DNA of 64,000 nucleotides. Source: Enterococcus xiangfangensis (lineage in GTDB: Bacteria > Bacillota > Bacilli > Lactobacillales > Enterococcaceae). A model generated the notes under the pieces. It made no database searches and was not told where the DNA came from. It saw nothing but the letters and a program-made list of their open reading frames with translations. Position 1 is the first letter of the stretch, and the number at the start of each line of letters is the position of its first letter. This document shows positions 1 through 9,402 of this stretch, piece after piece. The stretch spans positions 55,222-119,221 of the forward strand of contig NZ_BJDX01000008.1 of NCBI RefSeq assembly GCF_005405365.1. The letters are read 5' to 3'. Made by a program: the position numbers and the translations under genes.

Positions 1-27
1 GCCTAAAACTGCTACTTTTTGTTTCAC
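1..27 (-). CDS. gpsA: Start of glycerol-3-phosphate dehydrogenase (partial)
   Basis: Only nine codons lie in the window, reading MKQKVAVLG from a GTG start at 27, with a perfect AGGAGG at 36-41 eight bases upstream. The residues fit the beginning of the NAD(P)-binding Rossmann fold of GpsA, which makes sn-glycerol-3-phosphate for phospholipids. It sits directly downstream of lgt, its usual neighbour in the hprK-lgt-gpsA order of enterococci and lactobacilli. The rest is outside the window, so the call rests on nine residues plus context. Confidence 0.6.
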
Positions 28-171
28 CGAGAGTTCCTCCTAGTTTATATTACGTCTCATCTTATATTCCAATCTGCCATTATAAAACAACTTACAGAAT
101 TGGTCTTTCATTCATCATACAAGTATCGAACCTTTTTCTTTATCATAACATAGGCTGTTGATACCTCAGGC

Positions 172-1002
172 TTAAATTAAAGCTTGGTTAGCGCCTTTAT
201 CACGTTCATATAACTTAATATTCGTGCTTTTTTTCCGACGATAATACAATAAAATAATTCCGCTGATAAACAAAATCACTGATAATAGCTGTGAGATTCG
301 AATGCCGCCGAATAAATAAAGACTATCTGTCCGCATTCCTTCGATAAAGAAACGACCTAAACTATACCAGACCATATAACTTAAAAAGAGCTCGCCACGC
401 TTGATTTTCCCATTTTTTCTAATAAATAAAATCAAGACGAATCCTAAGAAGCTCCACACCGATTCATAAAGAAAAGTTGGTTGTCGAAAAGCACCATCAA
501 TGTACATATTGTTGATGATAAATTGTGGTAAATGCAAGTTCTCTAAAAATTGACGCGTTGTTTCTCCGCCATAAGCTTCATGATTCATGAAATTTCCCCA
601 GCGCCCCATCGCTTGCGCCAACATGACTCCCGGAGCGACTACATCTAAAAACAACCAAGGATCAATAAAATGATACCGTGTATAAATGATCAACACGATT
701 ACTGCTGCAATCAATCCGCCATAGATTGCTAATCCGCCATTTCGAATATTAAAGATCTGAACTGGATCTGCAAGATACGGTGCCAAATCAAATAAAACGT
801 AATACAAGCGAGCACCGATGATTGCAATCGGCAATGCCCAGAGAATAAAATTTGTCATGTCATCTTCTTTTAATCCAACTCGCACAGCTTCGCGGTTAGC
901 TAGCCATAAAGCAACAGCGATTCCTGAAACGATGATGATCGCGTACCAATAAATTTGAAGACCTACTAATTCAAAGGCCACGCGATTTACTTGTGCCACC
1001 AT
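172..1002 (-). CDS. lgt: Prolipoprotein diacylglyceryl transferase
   Basis: Membrane enzyme that moves diacylglycerol from phosphatidylglycerol to the lipobox cysteine of prolipoproteins, the first step of lipoprotein maturation (PstS and LivK in this window are predicted clients). The 276-residue product has several hydrophobic helices, the Lgt signature GRWGNFMN at residues 133-140 followed by HEAYGG, and a late GRFFIEGMR segment. I chose ATG 1002: it lies one base after the hprK stop and gives the usual N-terminus (residues VAFELVGLQIYWYAI). An in-frame TTG at 1026 would overlap hprK and adds eight unlikely residues. It is translationally close-coupled to hprK upstream and gpsA downstream. 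Confidence 0.95.
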   Translation of the reverse strand: MVAQVNRVAFELVGLQIYWYAIIIVSGIAVALWLANREAVRVGLKEDDMTNFILWALPIAIIGARLYYVLFDLAPYLADPVQIFNIRNGGLAIYGGLIAAVIVLIIYTRYHFIDPWLFLDVVAPGVMLAQAMGRWGNFMNHEAYGGETTRQFLENLHLPQFIINNMYIDGAFRQPTFLYESVWSFLGFVLILFIRKNGKIKRGELFLSYMVWYSLGRFFIEGMRTDSLYLFGGIRISQLLSVILFISGIILLYYRRKKSTNIKLYERDKGANQALI

Positions 1003-1003
1003 C

Positions 1004-1939
1004 TTACTGTCCCGAATTTTCTTCAATTAATTGGGTCAAGCGATTCTCAAAGGTCTTCGTCGCATCATAGCCCATCGTCCGTGCTCGGAAATTCATTGCC
1101 GCAACTTCAATGATAATAGCGACGTTTCGCCCAGTCTTCACTGGAATTTTCACTTGCGGGATTTTTACTTCCGCAATCTCTACTTCAGTATTGCCGCTGC
1201 CTAAGCGATCGTATTTTTTGTCTTTAGACCAGCTCTCCAAGTAAACGACGAGTTGGACAGGCATTGATCCACGTACAGCACTAGCTCCAAAAAGATTCAT
1301 CACATCGATAATTCCGATTCCGCGAATCTCAATCAAATGCTGTAAGATTTTTGGCGGTTCACCGACTAAAGTCAATTCATCTTGTTGATAAACATCGACA
1401 CGATCATCTGCAATCAAACGATGTCCACGCTTAACTAATTCCAAAGCTGTTTCACTTTTACCAATCCCACTGTCCCCTTGGATCAGTACCCCTAAACCAT
1501 ATACATCGACCAATACACCATGGACACTCGTCCGCGGCGCCAAGCCACCATTTAGAAAGCTTGAGATTTCACCAAGCAAACGCGAGGTGGAGATTGGTGA
1601 GCTCAATACTGGAATATTGTGTTCGCTAGCTGCTGTGATCATCTCTTTTGGCGGTGTCAACCCCCGTGAAACGATAAACGCTGGCGTATCATCGCTACAC
1701 ATCCGACGCAAGACCATCAAACGTTCTTCAGGCATCATTCGTTCTGCAAAGGTAATTTCTTTATTTCCAAAAAGTTGCAACCGATCATGGGAATAGTAAT
1801 TGAAATAGCCGGTCAATTCCAATCCAGGCCGAGAAATATCACCCGTGGTGACGACTCGTGTAAGACTTTCTTCATCGCCTGTTACTACTTCTAATGAAAG
1901 TTTATCAACTAAATCTTTTACTCTCACTGTTTCAGTCAT
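1004..1939 (-). CDS. hprK: HPr kinase/phosphorylase
   Basis: Bifunctional enzyme that phosphorylates HPr on the regulatory serine with ATP and removes it again with phosphate, setting carbon catabolite repression through CcpA. At 311 residues it has the normal length. The Walker A box GDSGIGKS lies at residues 155-162, and the HprK-specific segment [16 protein letters not shown] at about 203-218. A GAGGG Shine-Dalgarno precedes ATG 1939. It is the first gene of an hprK-lgt-gpsA unit. A likely CcpA (cre) site is present elsewhere in the window upstream of livK, consistent with an active HprK-CcpA system. Confidence 0.97.
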   Translation of the reverse strand: MTETVRVKDLVDKLSLEVVTGDEESLTRVVTTGDISRPGLELTGYFNYYSHDRLQLFGNKEITFAERMMPEERLMVLRRMCSDDTPAFIVSRGLTPPKEMITAASEHNIPVLSSPISTSRLLGEISSFLNGGLAPRTSVHGVLVDVYGLGVLIQGDSGIGKSETALELVKRGHRLIADDRVDVYQQDELTLVGEPPKILQHLIEIRGIGIIDVMNLFGASAVRGSMPVQLVVYLESWSKDKKYDRLGSGNTEVEIAEVKIPQVKIPVKTGRNVAIIIEVAAMNFRARTMGYDATKTFENRLTQLIEENSGQ

Positions 1940-2111
1940 ATAATCCCTCTTTTCTACACTACCGCTCTATTTTATCATTTTATCAATAGAGTGACTAGGT
2001 AGAGACAACTTTCAAAAGCAAGAATAAGAAAGGCTTTACAAAAAATTCGTGAAGTCATTAAGATCTACCGGTTGATTTGAGCAAAATCACTACTCCATTG
2101 ATCCATTCAAC

Positions 2112-2141
2112 AAAAAAACGGATAGGTTATTTACCTATCCG
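2112..2141 (-). terminator. Intrinsic terminator of liaXYZ
   Basis: Inverted repeat CGGATAGGT (2119-2127) / ACCTATCCG (2133-2141) with a 5-nt loop, followed on the minus strand by a T7 tract. The stem overlaps the liaZ stop codon. Confidence 0.85.
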
Positions 2142-2493
2142 CATACTTGTCGATATTATGTTCTGAAACGATCGCATTGATAATCGCCATCACGATCGCT
2201 ACTAAAATAGAAACAGTAAAACTAGAGAAACCAAAGCGATAGTTTCCTAATAAGTTAGAAGTCAATTGCAACATACCAGCGCTAATCACAAAGCTAAACA
2301 GTCCAAATGTCAAAATATTCAACGGCAGTGAAAGCAGAGTCAAAATCGGTTTCACTAATGTATTCAATATTGATAGAACAAAGCTTGCGGCAATAGCCAT
2401 CACCAGACTTTCCACATAAATATGGTTGGGGAAGAGCACCGATAGTGAAATAAAAATCAATGCGTTAGCTATTAAGCGCTGTAAGTAAGTCAT
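2131..2493 (-). CDS. liaZ: LiaZ, YvlD/phage-holin-IV type membrane protein
   Basis: Small protein of 120 residues made of about four hydrophobic helices, typical of the DUF360/YvlD 'holin superfamily IV' family. In enterococci this is LiaZ, third gene of the LiaFSR-controlled liaXYZ operon that responds to cell-membrane attack such as daptomycin and antimicrobial peptides. The ATG overlaps the liaY stop by one base (TAATG), a mark of coupled translation. The holin label is a fold assignment only; nothing around it suggests a phage. Confidence 0.85.
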   Translation of the reverse strand: MTYLQRLIANALIFISLSVLFPNHIYVESLVMAIAASFVLSILNTLVKPILTLLSLPLNILTFGLFSFVISAGMLQLTSNLLGNYRFGFSSFTVSILVAIVMAIINAIVSEHNIDKYADR

Positions 2494-2810
2494 TAAAAGT
2501 CGCTCCAGTCATCATCGTCAATTTTGTCCGCTTTCTTACGTTGGCGGGACGCCTTTTTCTCGTAGTTGTTGTAATCATTGTTGCCATAGTATGGATTGTT
2601 ATGTCCATAAGAATCCCCACCTCTTGGACCTGCAGGAATCACTAATGCTAACAAGATATATAATACAATCGGTGCGCCGATCAAGCCAAAACTCAAGAAA
2701 ACATAAATCACACGCACGATTGTTGGATCAATGCCGAAATACTCGGCAATTCCAGCTAAGGTACCGGTCAGTACCACATTTGTTCGTGACTTCTGTAATC
2801 TTTTTCGCAT
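2493..2810 (-). CDS. liaY: LiaY, PspC-domain membrane protein
   Basis: A 105-residue protein with a PspC domain: an N-terminal segment with GTLAGIAEYFGID, then a long hydrophobic helix (about residues 35-60). It ends in a soluble tail rich in Gly, Asn, Tyr and Lys and closing with an acidic stretch DDDDWSDF. PspC proteins sense or buffer membrane stress; LiaY in E. faecalis works with LiaX in the cell-envelope response and in redistribution of anionic phospholipids. A GGAAGGAAG Shine-Dalgarno precedes ATG 2810. It lies between liaX (26-nt gap) and liaZ (1-nt overlap). Confidence 0.88.
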   Translation of the reverse strand: MRKRLQKSRTNVVLTGTLAGIAEYFGIDPTIVRVIYVFLSFGLIGAPIVLYILLALVIPAGPRGGDSYGHNNPYYGNNDYNNYEKKASRQRKKADKIDDDDWSDF

Positions 2811-2835
2811 ATGAATCTTCCTTCCTTATTATTTC

Positions 2836-4386
2836 TTAGTTATCAATATCTTTCAAGAAAATACTACCAGTCGTTGTCGAAACATCAATCTTAGCCATTT
2901 TATCCGCTACTCGACGGAATTGCAGCAAACGATTTGTTTTTTCTTTTTTCTCTCTGATCACTTCATAGTCCGATAAGCGATCATTGATGCTGCCTAAACT
3001 TGTCTTAGCTAGTCCTTCTAGACCAATCGACTTATTCAATGAAACTTTAACATTCCCATTCACTGAGCTTGCTTTGATTTTTTGTAGATTATCATGGACT
3101 GCTGTCAACCGCACATCGCCATTGACTAATGAAATCCCATAATTTTGAATCGCAGCTTTTGTAGTGATACTGCCGTTGACTGTTTCGATGATCGAGTCTA
3201 AAATTTTACCTTCGCGAATTTCAATATTGCCATTAACACCTTGGATTTCAAGCATAGTCGCATTGATCTGTTTGAAGTTGATGTTGCCGTTTGTTGATTT
3301 CGCGTAAACATCTTTTGCATCCATTTCTTCAACGATCAAATCACCATTTAATAGTTTAACTGCTACATGATCATAGGTACGTCTTGGCAAGTAGAACGTC
3401 AATTCTGCTTGGACCCGTTTATTCGGAATTTGGAACGAGATGTGTTCATCATTCACTTCGATTTGGCTGCGTTCTAATAACGATTGTAATGGCGTTGCTT
3501 CACTCATTTTACCATAAAGTTTGATTTTCGCATCCACTTTGATTGCTGAATCATCCCAAGCCTTTAAGATAACTTTCCCATTGGCTAGTTTGATATCAAT
3601 CAATGTCGGTTCAACATCTGTATATAAAAATTGATGTTCAAATTTAGATGTTACTAGTCCAGGAACTTTTACGTTGAAGTCTTTCCAATCAACGTTTTCT
3701 TCTACCGTATCAGAGACTGTCTTTAATGTCTTCTTCATTAAGCGGCCTAATTGGATTCCTGCTTCTCCTAATTTCTCGCCAACTTGTGTAAATGTTTCGC
3801 TTGCTTGATCTTTCAAATCGTCTGGAATATCAAAACGCGCACGGTTGCGTTCTTTGCGAGTCTCGCTTTGACTAGATTGTACATTTTTCAATTCTTCTTC
3901 TTGCTCAGCCACTTGTTCATCCAGCTCTTCGATTTGTTCTTTCAGCTCAGCGATTTCGTCTTCTACAGCCTCACGGATTGCATCATCTTCTTCAGACAAA
4001 GTATCCAATTCTTCTTTTGTGTCTAATTCCATCAAAACTTCTTCTTTTTCATGAAGCGCTGCACTTAATTCTTTTTTCTTTTGATTGATTTCATCGATAT
4101 GTACAGAAATTTGGTTCGCTTCTGTCGCTAAATCATCGAAATAGGCTTCAAGTTCTTCCAAGTTCTGTTTTTCAGAACGAGCCATTTCTTCAGTGTCCGT
4201 TTCATTTTCCCATTCATCAACTAAATTCGTCGCTTGGTCACGGTGATAAGAATCTACTTTATCTGCTGCTTGTTTGATCTGCTCTTCATCTTTCGCCTTA
4301 GCCATGCTTTCTAATAAATCTAAACCTTCTTCAGTTGATAAAATACCTTTTTTCACTAATTCTAAAATTCGTTGTCTTTCATTCAT
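2836..4386 (-). CDS. liaX: LiaX, cell-envelope stress effector (DUF4097)
   Basis: Predicted 516-residue LiaX/YvlB-family protein. Its N-terminus (MNERQRILELVKKGILSTEE) is the short helical domain typical of the family. Residues of about 40-180 form a highly charged coiled coil. The C-terminal half is the DUF4097 beta-helix with recurring strands VNGNIEI, VNGSITT, VNGDVRL and VNGNVKV. In E. faecalis LiaX binds daptomycin and peptides and tunes the LiaFSR response. ATG 4386 is preceded by AGGAGG at 4395-4400. An in-frame TTG at 4404 lies upstream of that site and is rejected. It is the first gene of liaXYZ, with a promoter at 4437-4465. Confidence 0.9.
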   Translation of the reverse strand: MNERQRILELVKKGILSTEEGLDLLESMAKAKDEEQIKQAADKVDSYHRDQATNLVDEWENETDTEEMARSEKQNLEELEAYFDDLATEANQISVHIDEINQKKKELSAALHEKEEVLMELDTKEELDTLSEEDDAIREAVEDEIAELKEQIEELDEQVAEQEEELKNVQSSQSETRKERNRARFDIPDDLKDQASETFTQVGEKLGEAGIQLGRLMKKTLKTVSDTVEENVDWKDFNVKVPGLVTSKFEHQFLYTDVEPTLIDIKLANGKVILKAWDDSAIKVDAKIKLYGKMSEATPLQSLLERSQIEVNDEHISFQIPNKRVQAELTFYLPRRTYDHVAVKLLNGDLIVEEMDAKDVYAKSTNGNINFKQINATMLEIQGVNGNIEIREGKILDSIIETVNGSITTKAAIQNYGISLVNGDVRLTAVHDNLQKIKASSVNGNVKVSLNKSIGLEGLAKTSLGSINDRLSDYEVIREKKEKTNRLLQFRRVADKMAKIDVSTTTGSIFLKDIDN

Positions 4387-4436
4387 AGAAATTGCCTCCT
4401 TCAAAAAGCAAATACATTACTTTTGTTTACATTCAT

Positions 4437-4465
4437 ATTATGCAATGTTTCTGAGCATTTGTCAT
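4437..4465 (-). promoter_or_regulatory. liaX promoter with palindrome over the -35 box
   Basis: The minus strand reads ATGACA (-35, 4460-4465), a 17-bp spacer and CATAAT (-10, 4437-4442), about 45 bp upstream of the liaX start. The palindrome GTC-N4-GAC at 4461-4470, flanked by TT and AA, covers the -35. It is a candidate LiaR operator by position. I cannot match it to a verified enterococcal LiaR consensus. Confidence 0.6.
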
Positions 4466-4620
4466 AGGACTAAAGACCCATCTTTTTATCCGACTTCATA
4501 AAGAGTTGCTTCCTATTTTATTTGGAAAGAATCTAGCTTAAATGTCATCATAAGAATAGTTCAAAAATAATCATTGTTTCAACTAAAATGCATCCTATCG
4601 AAACCTATTTTTCAAGCTTG

Positions 4621-4655
4621 ATTAAGAAAAGCCAGCTAGAATCTTCCAGCTGGCT
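4621..4655 (-). terminator. Terminator of the pst-phoU operon
   Basis: AGCCAGCT (4630-4637) pairs with AGCTGGCT (4648-4655), followed on the minus strand by TTTTCTTAAT. It starts four bases beyond the phoU stop. Confidence 0.85.
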
Positions 4656-4659
4656 CTTC

Positions 4660-5337
4660 TTAAAAAGTCTCATTACGATTGCTGTTTAACTCAGTGATCT
4701 TTCCTGTCGCCAAATAAACGATCCATTCGCAAATGTTGGTCACATAATCACCCACACGTTCTAAATAGCCGGCAACATGCAGATAGTCTGTCCCGCTAAT
4801 AATCGTATCAGATTCTTTTTCCATTGTATTAGTGGTCATATCATAAATTTTTTGGAAATAATCATTTACCCGCTCATCCATTTTGGCGATCATCCGCGCA
4901 TCTTTTTCATCCGTCTTTACATAAGCGATCAAGACATTGTCCACCATTTTTTTAACATAGTTAGACATTTCATTGATTTCTTTTTCAACTTCTAAAATAC
5001 GTGGCAGACCTTTCAGGCGAATGGTCGATTTTGCGACAGATACCGCATGATCTCCCATTCTTTCCAAGTCAGAACTGGCTTTCATAATCGTGATGATCGT
5101 ACGCAGATCCGTCGTGACCGGCTGTTGCAAAGCGATCATTTCAAAACTTTTTTTCTCTAGGCGGACTTCCATGTCATTGATCTCGATATCGTGATCGATG
5201 ACCTCTTGCGCTATTTTTTTGTCATGGTCAATGTATGAGCGCACTGATTTATGCACGGCACTTGAGACCATCATACCCATTTCATAAAACTGGTTGTGAA
5301 GATTCAACAACTCTTCTTCAAATTGTGTACGTAACAT
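4660..5337 (-). CDS. phoU: Phosphate transport regulator PhoU
   Basis: Cytoplasmic negative regulator that links the PstSCAB transporter to the phosphate-responsive two-component system. The 225 residues carry two PhoU three-helix bundles with the expected metal-binding repeats: SSDLERMGDHAVSVAK (about residues 88-103) and GYLERVGDYVTNICEW (about 191-206). GGAGGG precedes ATG 5337 by seven bases. It is the last gene of the pst operon, 99 nt after pstB2, and is followed by a strong terminator. Confidence 0.95.
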   Translation of the reverse strand: MLRTQFEEELLNLHNQFYEMGMMVSSAVHKSVRSYIDHDKKIAQEVIDHDIEINDMEVRLEKKSFEMIALQQPVTTDLRTIITIMKASSDLERMGDHAVSVAKSTIRLKGLPRILEVEKEINEMSNYVKKMVDNVLIAYVKTDEKDARMIAKMDERVNDYFQKIYDMTTNTMEKESDTIISGTDYLHVAGYLERVGDYVTNICEWIVYLATGKITELNSNRNETF

Positions 5338-5436
5338 CGTTGCCCTCCTTATTAATAGTCGTCTGTTGCTAGCACTGCTCTTCTTATTTATATTATCTAA
5401 CTACCTGTTTTAATAGCAAGTTTTTTTTACTATATG

Positions 5437-6192
5437 CTAACCAAATTTTCCTGAGATATAATCTTCTGTCTCTTGTTTTTCTGGGGCTAAGAAAATCTTC
5501 TTCGTCTGATCAAACTCAATCAGTTCACCTTGCAAGAAAAATGCCGTGCGATCAGAAATCCGTGAAGCTTGCGACATATTGTGGGTCACAATGATGATCG
5601 TATAATTTTCTTTTAATTCCAGCAACATATTTTCGATTTTACCTGTTGATACCGGATCTAAGGCACTGGTAGGTTCATCCATTAAAATTACTTCAGGATT
5701 GACGGCCAACACCCGAGCTATACATACACGTTGCTGCTGCCCACCAGATAGCGACAATGCACTTTCGTGTAATTTGTCTTTGACATCATCCCAAACAGAA
5801 GCTGCTTTCAAACTTTCTTCAACGACTTGATCGAGTTTGTTTTTATCCTTCTCACCCTTTAATTTTAACCCATAGATAACATTTTCGTAAATTGAAAAGG
5901 GAAACGGATTCGGCTGTTGAAATACCATGCCGATTTCTTTACGCAAATTCACAGTATCTGTCTTAGGGCTATAAATATCTTTGCCTTTATACATGACACT
6001 ACCAGTGATCGTTACTCCAGGAATCAAATCATTCATCCGATTCAACGACCGTAAATAGGTTGATTTTCCACAACCTGAAGGTCCGATCATCGCAGTGATC
6101 TCGCCTTTTTCAATTTCCATATCGATGCCCTTTAAGGCCTCTTTCTTACCATAATATAAATGAAGGTCTTTGGAAGTAATAATCTTCGACAT
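5437..6192 (-). CDS. pstB2: Phosphate ABC transporter ATPase PstB (second copy)
   Basis: A 251-residue ABC ATPase that drives phosphate import through PstA/PstC. Visible motifs are Walker [10 protein letters not shown] (about residues 37-45), the PstB-type LSGGQQQR signature and Walker [14 protein letters not shown]. The C-terminus closes with EDYISGKFG, as in other PstB proteins. It is a paralogue of the gene just upstream. Two pstB copies are usual in enterococci and streptococci, where the ATPase may work as a pair. The 170-nt gap upstream holds a copy of the 75-bp repeat described in the findings, which supplies the AAGGAG ribosome binding site. Confidence 0.95.
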   Translation of the reverse strand: MSKIITSKDLHLYYGKKEALKGIDMEIEKGEITAMIGPSGCGKSTYLRSLNRMNDLIPGVTITGSVMYKGKDIYSPKTDTVNLRKEIGMVFQQPNPFPFSIYENVIYGLKLKGEKDKNKLDQVVEESLKAASVWDDVKDKLHESALSLSGGQQQRVCIARVLAVNPEVILMDEPTSALDPVSTGKIENMLLELKENYTIIIVTHNMSQASRISDRTAFFLQGELIEFDQTKKIFLAPEKQETEDYISGKFG

Positions 6193-6200
6193 TCAATTTT

Positions 6201-6277
6201 CTCCTTTTTCATATATAGGAATTGATTTTTCTAAAAAGAAAAATCAGTCTTATTTTCAAGCCGTATACCATTCCACT
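6201..6277 (-). repeat. Hairpin/Shine-Dalgarno repeat, copy upstream of pstB2
   Basis: On the minus strand: AGTGGAATGGTATACGG (core at 6261-6273), about 14 nt, a perfect 10-bp hairpin TGATTTTTCT (6223-6232) / AGAAAAATCA (6237-6246) with an AAAA (+) loop, then AT-rich sequence ending in AAGGAG. The hairpin edge is 30 nt from the pstB2 start. It shares its architecture with copies before pstS, pstB1 and rex. Confidence 0.75.
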
Positions 6278-6362
6278 AGCTTTTTTATCTAAAATATTCC
6301 GCTTTTTTTCTAAGTTAGTTCAACTGTGCTTAACTGCAAAAAATGGAACTGGCAGCTGCTGT

Positions 6363-7163
6363 TTAACCAAAGTGTCCGGATACGTAATCTTCTGTCGCTT
6401 GGATCTTCGGACGGGTGAATATTTTTGCCGTTTCATCATACTCAATGACATGCCCTAAGTAGAAAAAGGCGGTGTAATCGCTGATCCGAGCGGCTTGCTG
6501 CATATTGTGTGTAACGATGATGATCGTATAATTTTCCTTTAATTGAACAAGTGTTTCTTCTACTGTCCCAGTTGAAATCGGATCTAATGCACTAGCTGGT
6601 TCATCCAGTAATAAAATATCCGGTTTCATAGCGATTGCTCGAGCGATACACAAGCGTTGTTGTTGTCCGCCTGAAAGTGCCAGCGCACTTTTATCTAGAT
6701 TGTCTTTCACTTGATCCCACAAAGCGGCTTGTTTTAAGCTTGTTTCAACGATTTCTTCTAATTGCTGCTTGTCACGTAATCCATGTTGTTTCAATGCGAA
6801 TGTGATATTGTCACGAATTGATTTGCTGAAAGGGTTAGGGCGTTGAAATACCATGCCGATTCGTTTGCGCATTTCATAAACATCGATATTTGACGCATTG
6901 ACATCTACGTCTTTGTACATAATCTTTCCAGTTACACTAGCGCTTGCAATCCCATCATTCATTCGGTTTAACGACCGCAGATACGTTGACTTTCCACAAC
7001 CTGAAGGTCCGATCAAAGCGGTGATTTTATTTTTTTCAAATTCTAGATCTACCCCTTTAATGGCTTCGTTATCTCCATAAAAGACATGCAGATCTTCTGT
7101 GTGTAAAGCAACTTCATCTGGCATTCTGATGATATTGCGTTCATCCCAATTGTATTCTTTCAT
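6363..7163 (-). CDS. pstB1: Phosphate ABC transporter ATPase PstB (first copy)
   Basis: A 266-residue ATPase of the phosphate importer, with GPSGCGKST Walker [12 protein letters not shown] signature and Walker [14 protein letters not shown], ending EDYVSGHFG. It has about 15 extra N-terminal residues ([15 protein letters not shown]) compared with PstB2. AGGAG lies seven bases before ATG 7163. It is separated from pstA by 132 nt and from pstB2 by 170 nt. Such gaps are wide for an ABC operon and are largely filled by repeat elements. Confidence 0.95.
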   Translation of the reverse strand: MKEYNWDERNIIRMPDEVALHTEDLHVFYGDNEAIKGVDLEFEKNKITALIGPSGCGKSTYLRSLNRMNDGIASASVTGKIMYKDVDVNASNIDVYEMRKRIGMVFQRPNPFSKSIRDNITFALKQHGLRDKQQLEEIVETSLKQAALWDQVKDNLDKSALALSGGQQQRLCIARAIAMKPDILLLDEPASALDPISTGTVEETLVQLKENYTIIIVTHNMQQAARISDYTAFFYLGHVIEYDETAKIFTRPKIQATEDYVSGHFG

Positions 7164-7170
7164 TGAACTG

Positions 7171-7237
7171 CTCCTAATTCATTTCAAAGTATTCATTTTT
7201 ATGAAAAATGAATCTGATTTCCATCATGTATCATTTC
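7171..7237 (-). repeat. Hairpin/Shine-Dalgarno repeat, degenerate copy upstream of pstB1
   Basis: A perfect 10-bp hairpin ATTCATTTTT (7191-7200) / AAAAATGAAT (7204-7213) stands 27 nt before the pstB1 start and is followed on the minus strand by AWTACTTTGAAATGAATTAGGAG-like sequence close to the pstS copy. The distal core has decayed to GAAATGATACATGATG at 7222-7237. Confidence 0.6.
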
Positions 7238-7295
7238 AAAAATCTATACTGAAACATCAAGTATTGTGATTCGAATTACTGATTCGTACGTTTGC

Positions 7296-8183
7296 TTATG
7301 ATGAAGTCATTCTTTTATGCAGTCGATTGCCGAGTGCACGTGCTCCAAAGTTGAACAGTAAGACGGCTAAAATCAAGACAGCTGAAGCGCCGGCAGAAAC
7401 GGCATTACCATCTGGCATAGTCCCCTCAGTATTGATTTTCCAAATATGAACCGCTAGCGTTTCTGCTTGGCGGAAAATACTTAGTGGACTCGAAACACTT
7501 AACGGGTTGAGATTCGTGAAATCCAAAGCCGGTGCACTTTGCCCAGCAGTGTAAATCAACGCAGCAGCCTCACCAAAAATTCGACCAGAACTCAAAATCA
7601 CTCCTGTCAAAATTCCTGGCAAAGCATCTGGAACAACAATTTTAGTTACTGTTTCCCAACGCGACAAACCTAATGCTAATCCTGCTTCACGTTGTGTGTA
7701 ATGGATTGCCCGCAATGACTCCTCAATGTTTCGAGTCAACAACGGCAAATTGAACAAGGTCAATGCTAACGCTCCTGAAAGAATCGAAAACCCATACCCA
7801 AATTGAATAACAAAGATCAAAAATCCGAATAGACCAACTACAACAGATGGCAATGAGCTTAAAATCTCAATCGAAGTCCGAATCAAATTCGTCACCCAAT
7901 TTTTCTTCGCGTATTCAGATAAATAAATCCCTGCACCTAAAGAAATCGGTAAGCTGATGATCATTGTGATTAACAACAAGTAAACCGAATTGAATAATTG
8001 GATACCGATTCCGCCGCCTTCTTGATACGCTTTTGATGGCGAAGTTAAAAATTCCCAAGAAACATGCGGCAAGCCGCGAATCAAAATATAAAGTAATAGA
8101 AAAGCGAGGATCGCAACGATCAAACCAGAAATCGTATAAAGAATGCTCGTTGCAATCTTATCCGCGCGTTTTGCCTTATCCAT
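7296..8183 (-). CDS. pstA: Phosphate ABC transporter permease PstA
   Basis: Integral membrane permease of 295 residues with the six-helix binding-protein-dependent transport fold. The cytoplasmic EAA-type coupling loop is visible as REAGLALGLSRWETVTKIVVPDALPG, given here as residues of about 165-190, beginning REAGLALGLSRW. With PstC it forms the phosphate channel. ATG 8183 lies inside the 3' end of pstC (8-nt overlap), so the two permeases are co-translated. Confidence 0.95.
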   Translation of the reverse strand: MDKAKRADKIATSILYTISGLIVAILAFLLLYILIRGLPHVSWEFLTSPSKAYQEGGGIGIQLFNSVYLLLITMIISLPISLGAGIYLSEYAKKNWVTNLIRTSIEILSSLPSVVVGLFGFLIFVIQFGYGFSILSGALALTLFNLPLLTRNIEESLRAIHYTQREAGLALGLSRWETVTKIVVPDALPGILTGVILSSGRIFGEAAALIYTAGQSAPALDFTNLNPLSVSSPLSIFRQAETLAVHIWKINTEGTMPDGNAVSAGASAVLILAVLLFNFGARALGNRLHKRMTSS

Positions 8184-9108
8184 TCGTTATGTCCCCTTTC
8201 TTTCCGATGTAACGAATCAAAATATTAAAGACTAATGACATGAATAATAAGATCAATGCCAATGACCATAAGACATTATTTTCCACAGTTCCCATGATCG
8301 TATTTCCGATTCCCATCGTCAGGATCGAAGTCAATGTCGAAGCCGGCGTCGTCAAGCCTGTTGGGATTAATGCTGCATTCCCGATCACCATTTGAATTGC
8401 TAAGGCTTCACCAAACGCGCGCGCCATTCCGAAAACAACCGCCGTCAAGATTCCAGGAACGGCTGCTCGCAAGACAACTTTATAAATCGTTTGCCAACGA
8501 GTACCGCCTAGCGCTAATGATGCTTCACGATAATGCCGCGGCACAGATTTTAAGGTGTCGACTGTCATGGTTGTAACGGTTGGTAAAATCATGACAAACA
8601 ATACAAATGTTCCGGATAAAATTCCAAAACCAGTTCCGCCAAAAATTGAGCGAATGAATGGGACGATTACTGATAAACCAATAAATCCATAAACAACTGA
8701 AGGAATTCCTACTAATAGTTCAATAACCGGTTGCAGGAATTTTTGACCTTTCGTCGGAGAAATTTCCGTCATAAAGACCGCCGCACCGATCGCAAAAGGC
8801 GTCGCTACAATAGCGGATAAAAAAGTCACCATAAATGAGCCTAAAATCATTGGCAATGCTCCAACTAATGGCTTGCCATCTGGTCCTGTTGCACTAGGGT
8901 TCCATACTGTTCCGAATAAAAAATCAAATACATTGATTTTATCTACAAAAAAGGTCGATAATCCTTTACTTGCTACAAAATAGAAAATTGCTCCCACAAC
9001 GAATACGATCAGCGCGATACAAATGAAACTAATCAAACGTCCTCGTTGCTCGATCCTTGCGCGTTTTGATTTCGTCGTAAGTGCTTTTTTTACATCTTCA
9101 TTCTCCAA
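8176..9108 (-). CDS. pstC: Phosphate ABC transporter permease PstC
   Basis: A 310-residue permease, partner of PstA. A basic cytoplasmic N-terminus (TTKSKRARIEQRGR) leads into a first membrane helix. The coupling loop REASLALGGTRWQTIYKVV lies in the middle. It is separated from pstS by 336 nt that contain the pstS terminator and a promoter with a Pho box, so pstCABB-phoU can be transcribed on its own. A terminal pair of charged residues (GKKGDITNG) overlaps the pstA start. Confidence 0.95.
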   Translation of the reverse strand: MENEDVKKALTTKSKRARIEQRGRLISFICIALIVFVVGAIFYFVASKGLSTFFVDKINVFDFLFGTVWNPSATGPDGKPLVGALPMILGSFMVTFLSAIVATPFAIGAAVFMTEISPTKGQKFLQPVIELLVGIPSVVYGFIGLSVIVPFIRSIFGGTGFGILSGTFVLFVMILPTVTTMTVDTLKSVPRHYREASLALGGTRWQTIYKVVLRAAVPGILTAVVFGMARAFGEALAIQMVIGNAALIPTGLTTPASTLTSILTMGIGNTIMGTVENNVLWSLALILLFMSLVFNILIRYIGKKGDITNG

Positions 9109-9205
9109 GGCCTACTCCTCCTGATTCCTTCTAACTAAATCCACTCGGTTTTTTACAAACCAACAAGCTTATTCTACCCATCGAAAATCAATTTACTTTT
9201 AATCT

Positions 9206-9244
9206 AGTGTAACGCTTCCATGACAATTGTAAAGAAAGTGTAAA
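9206..9244 (-). promoter_or_regulatory. Pho box and promoter upstream of pstC
   Basis: The minus strand carries a direct repeat TTTACA-N5-TTTACA (9239-9244 and 9228-9233), the 11-bp periodicity of PhoP/PhoB boxes. The second TTTACA doubles as a -35, with TACACT (9206-9211) as a -10 after 16 bp. This fits activation of pstC-phoU under phosphate starvation. The rest of the 336-nt gap (9109-9444) holds the pstS terminator and no gene. Confidence 0.6.
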
Positions 9245-9402
9245 CCCGCTTCATTTATCAACGATTTTCCCCGCTAAAACTGCCCATGCGCTATTATCAA
9301 TCAATGAATTTGAGAAGCAATTGCCGCTGTCTTTTCTAAAAGTATAACTAGCTTTTAAACAAAAAGCTGATATCCTGCTCATTCATTGATAGTCAAAATG
9401 AC

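Noticed and set aside
2131..2493. Phage holin suggesting a prophage
   Set aside because: The protein is LiaZ/YvlD; the gene is in the liaXYZ operon and no phage genes surround it.
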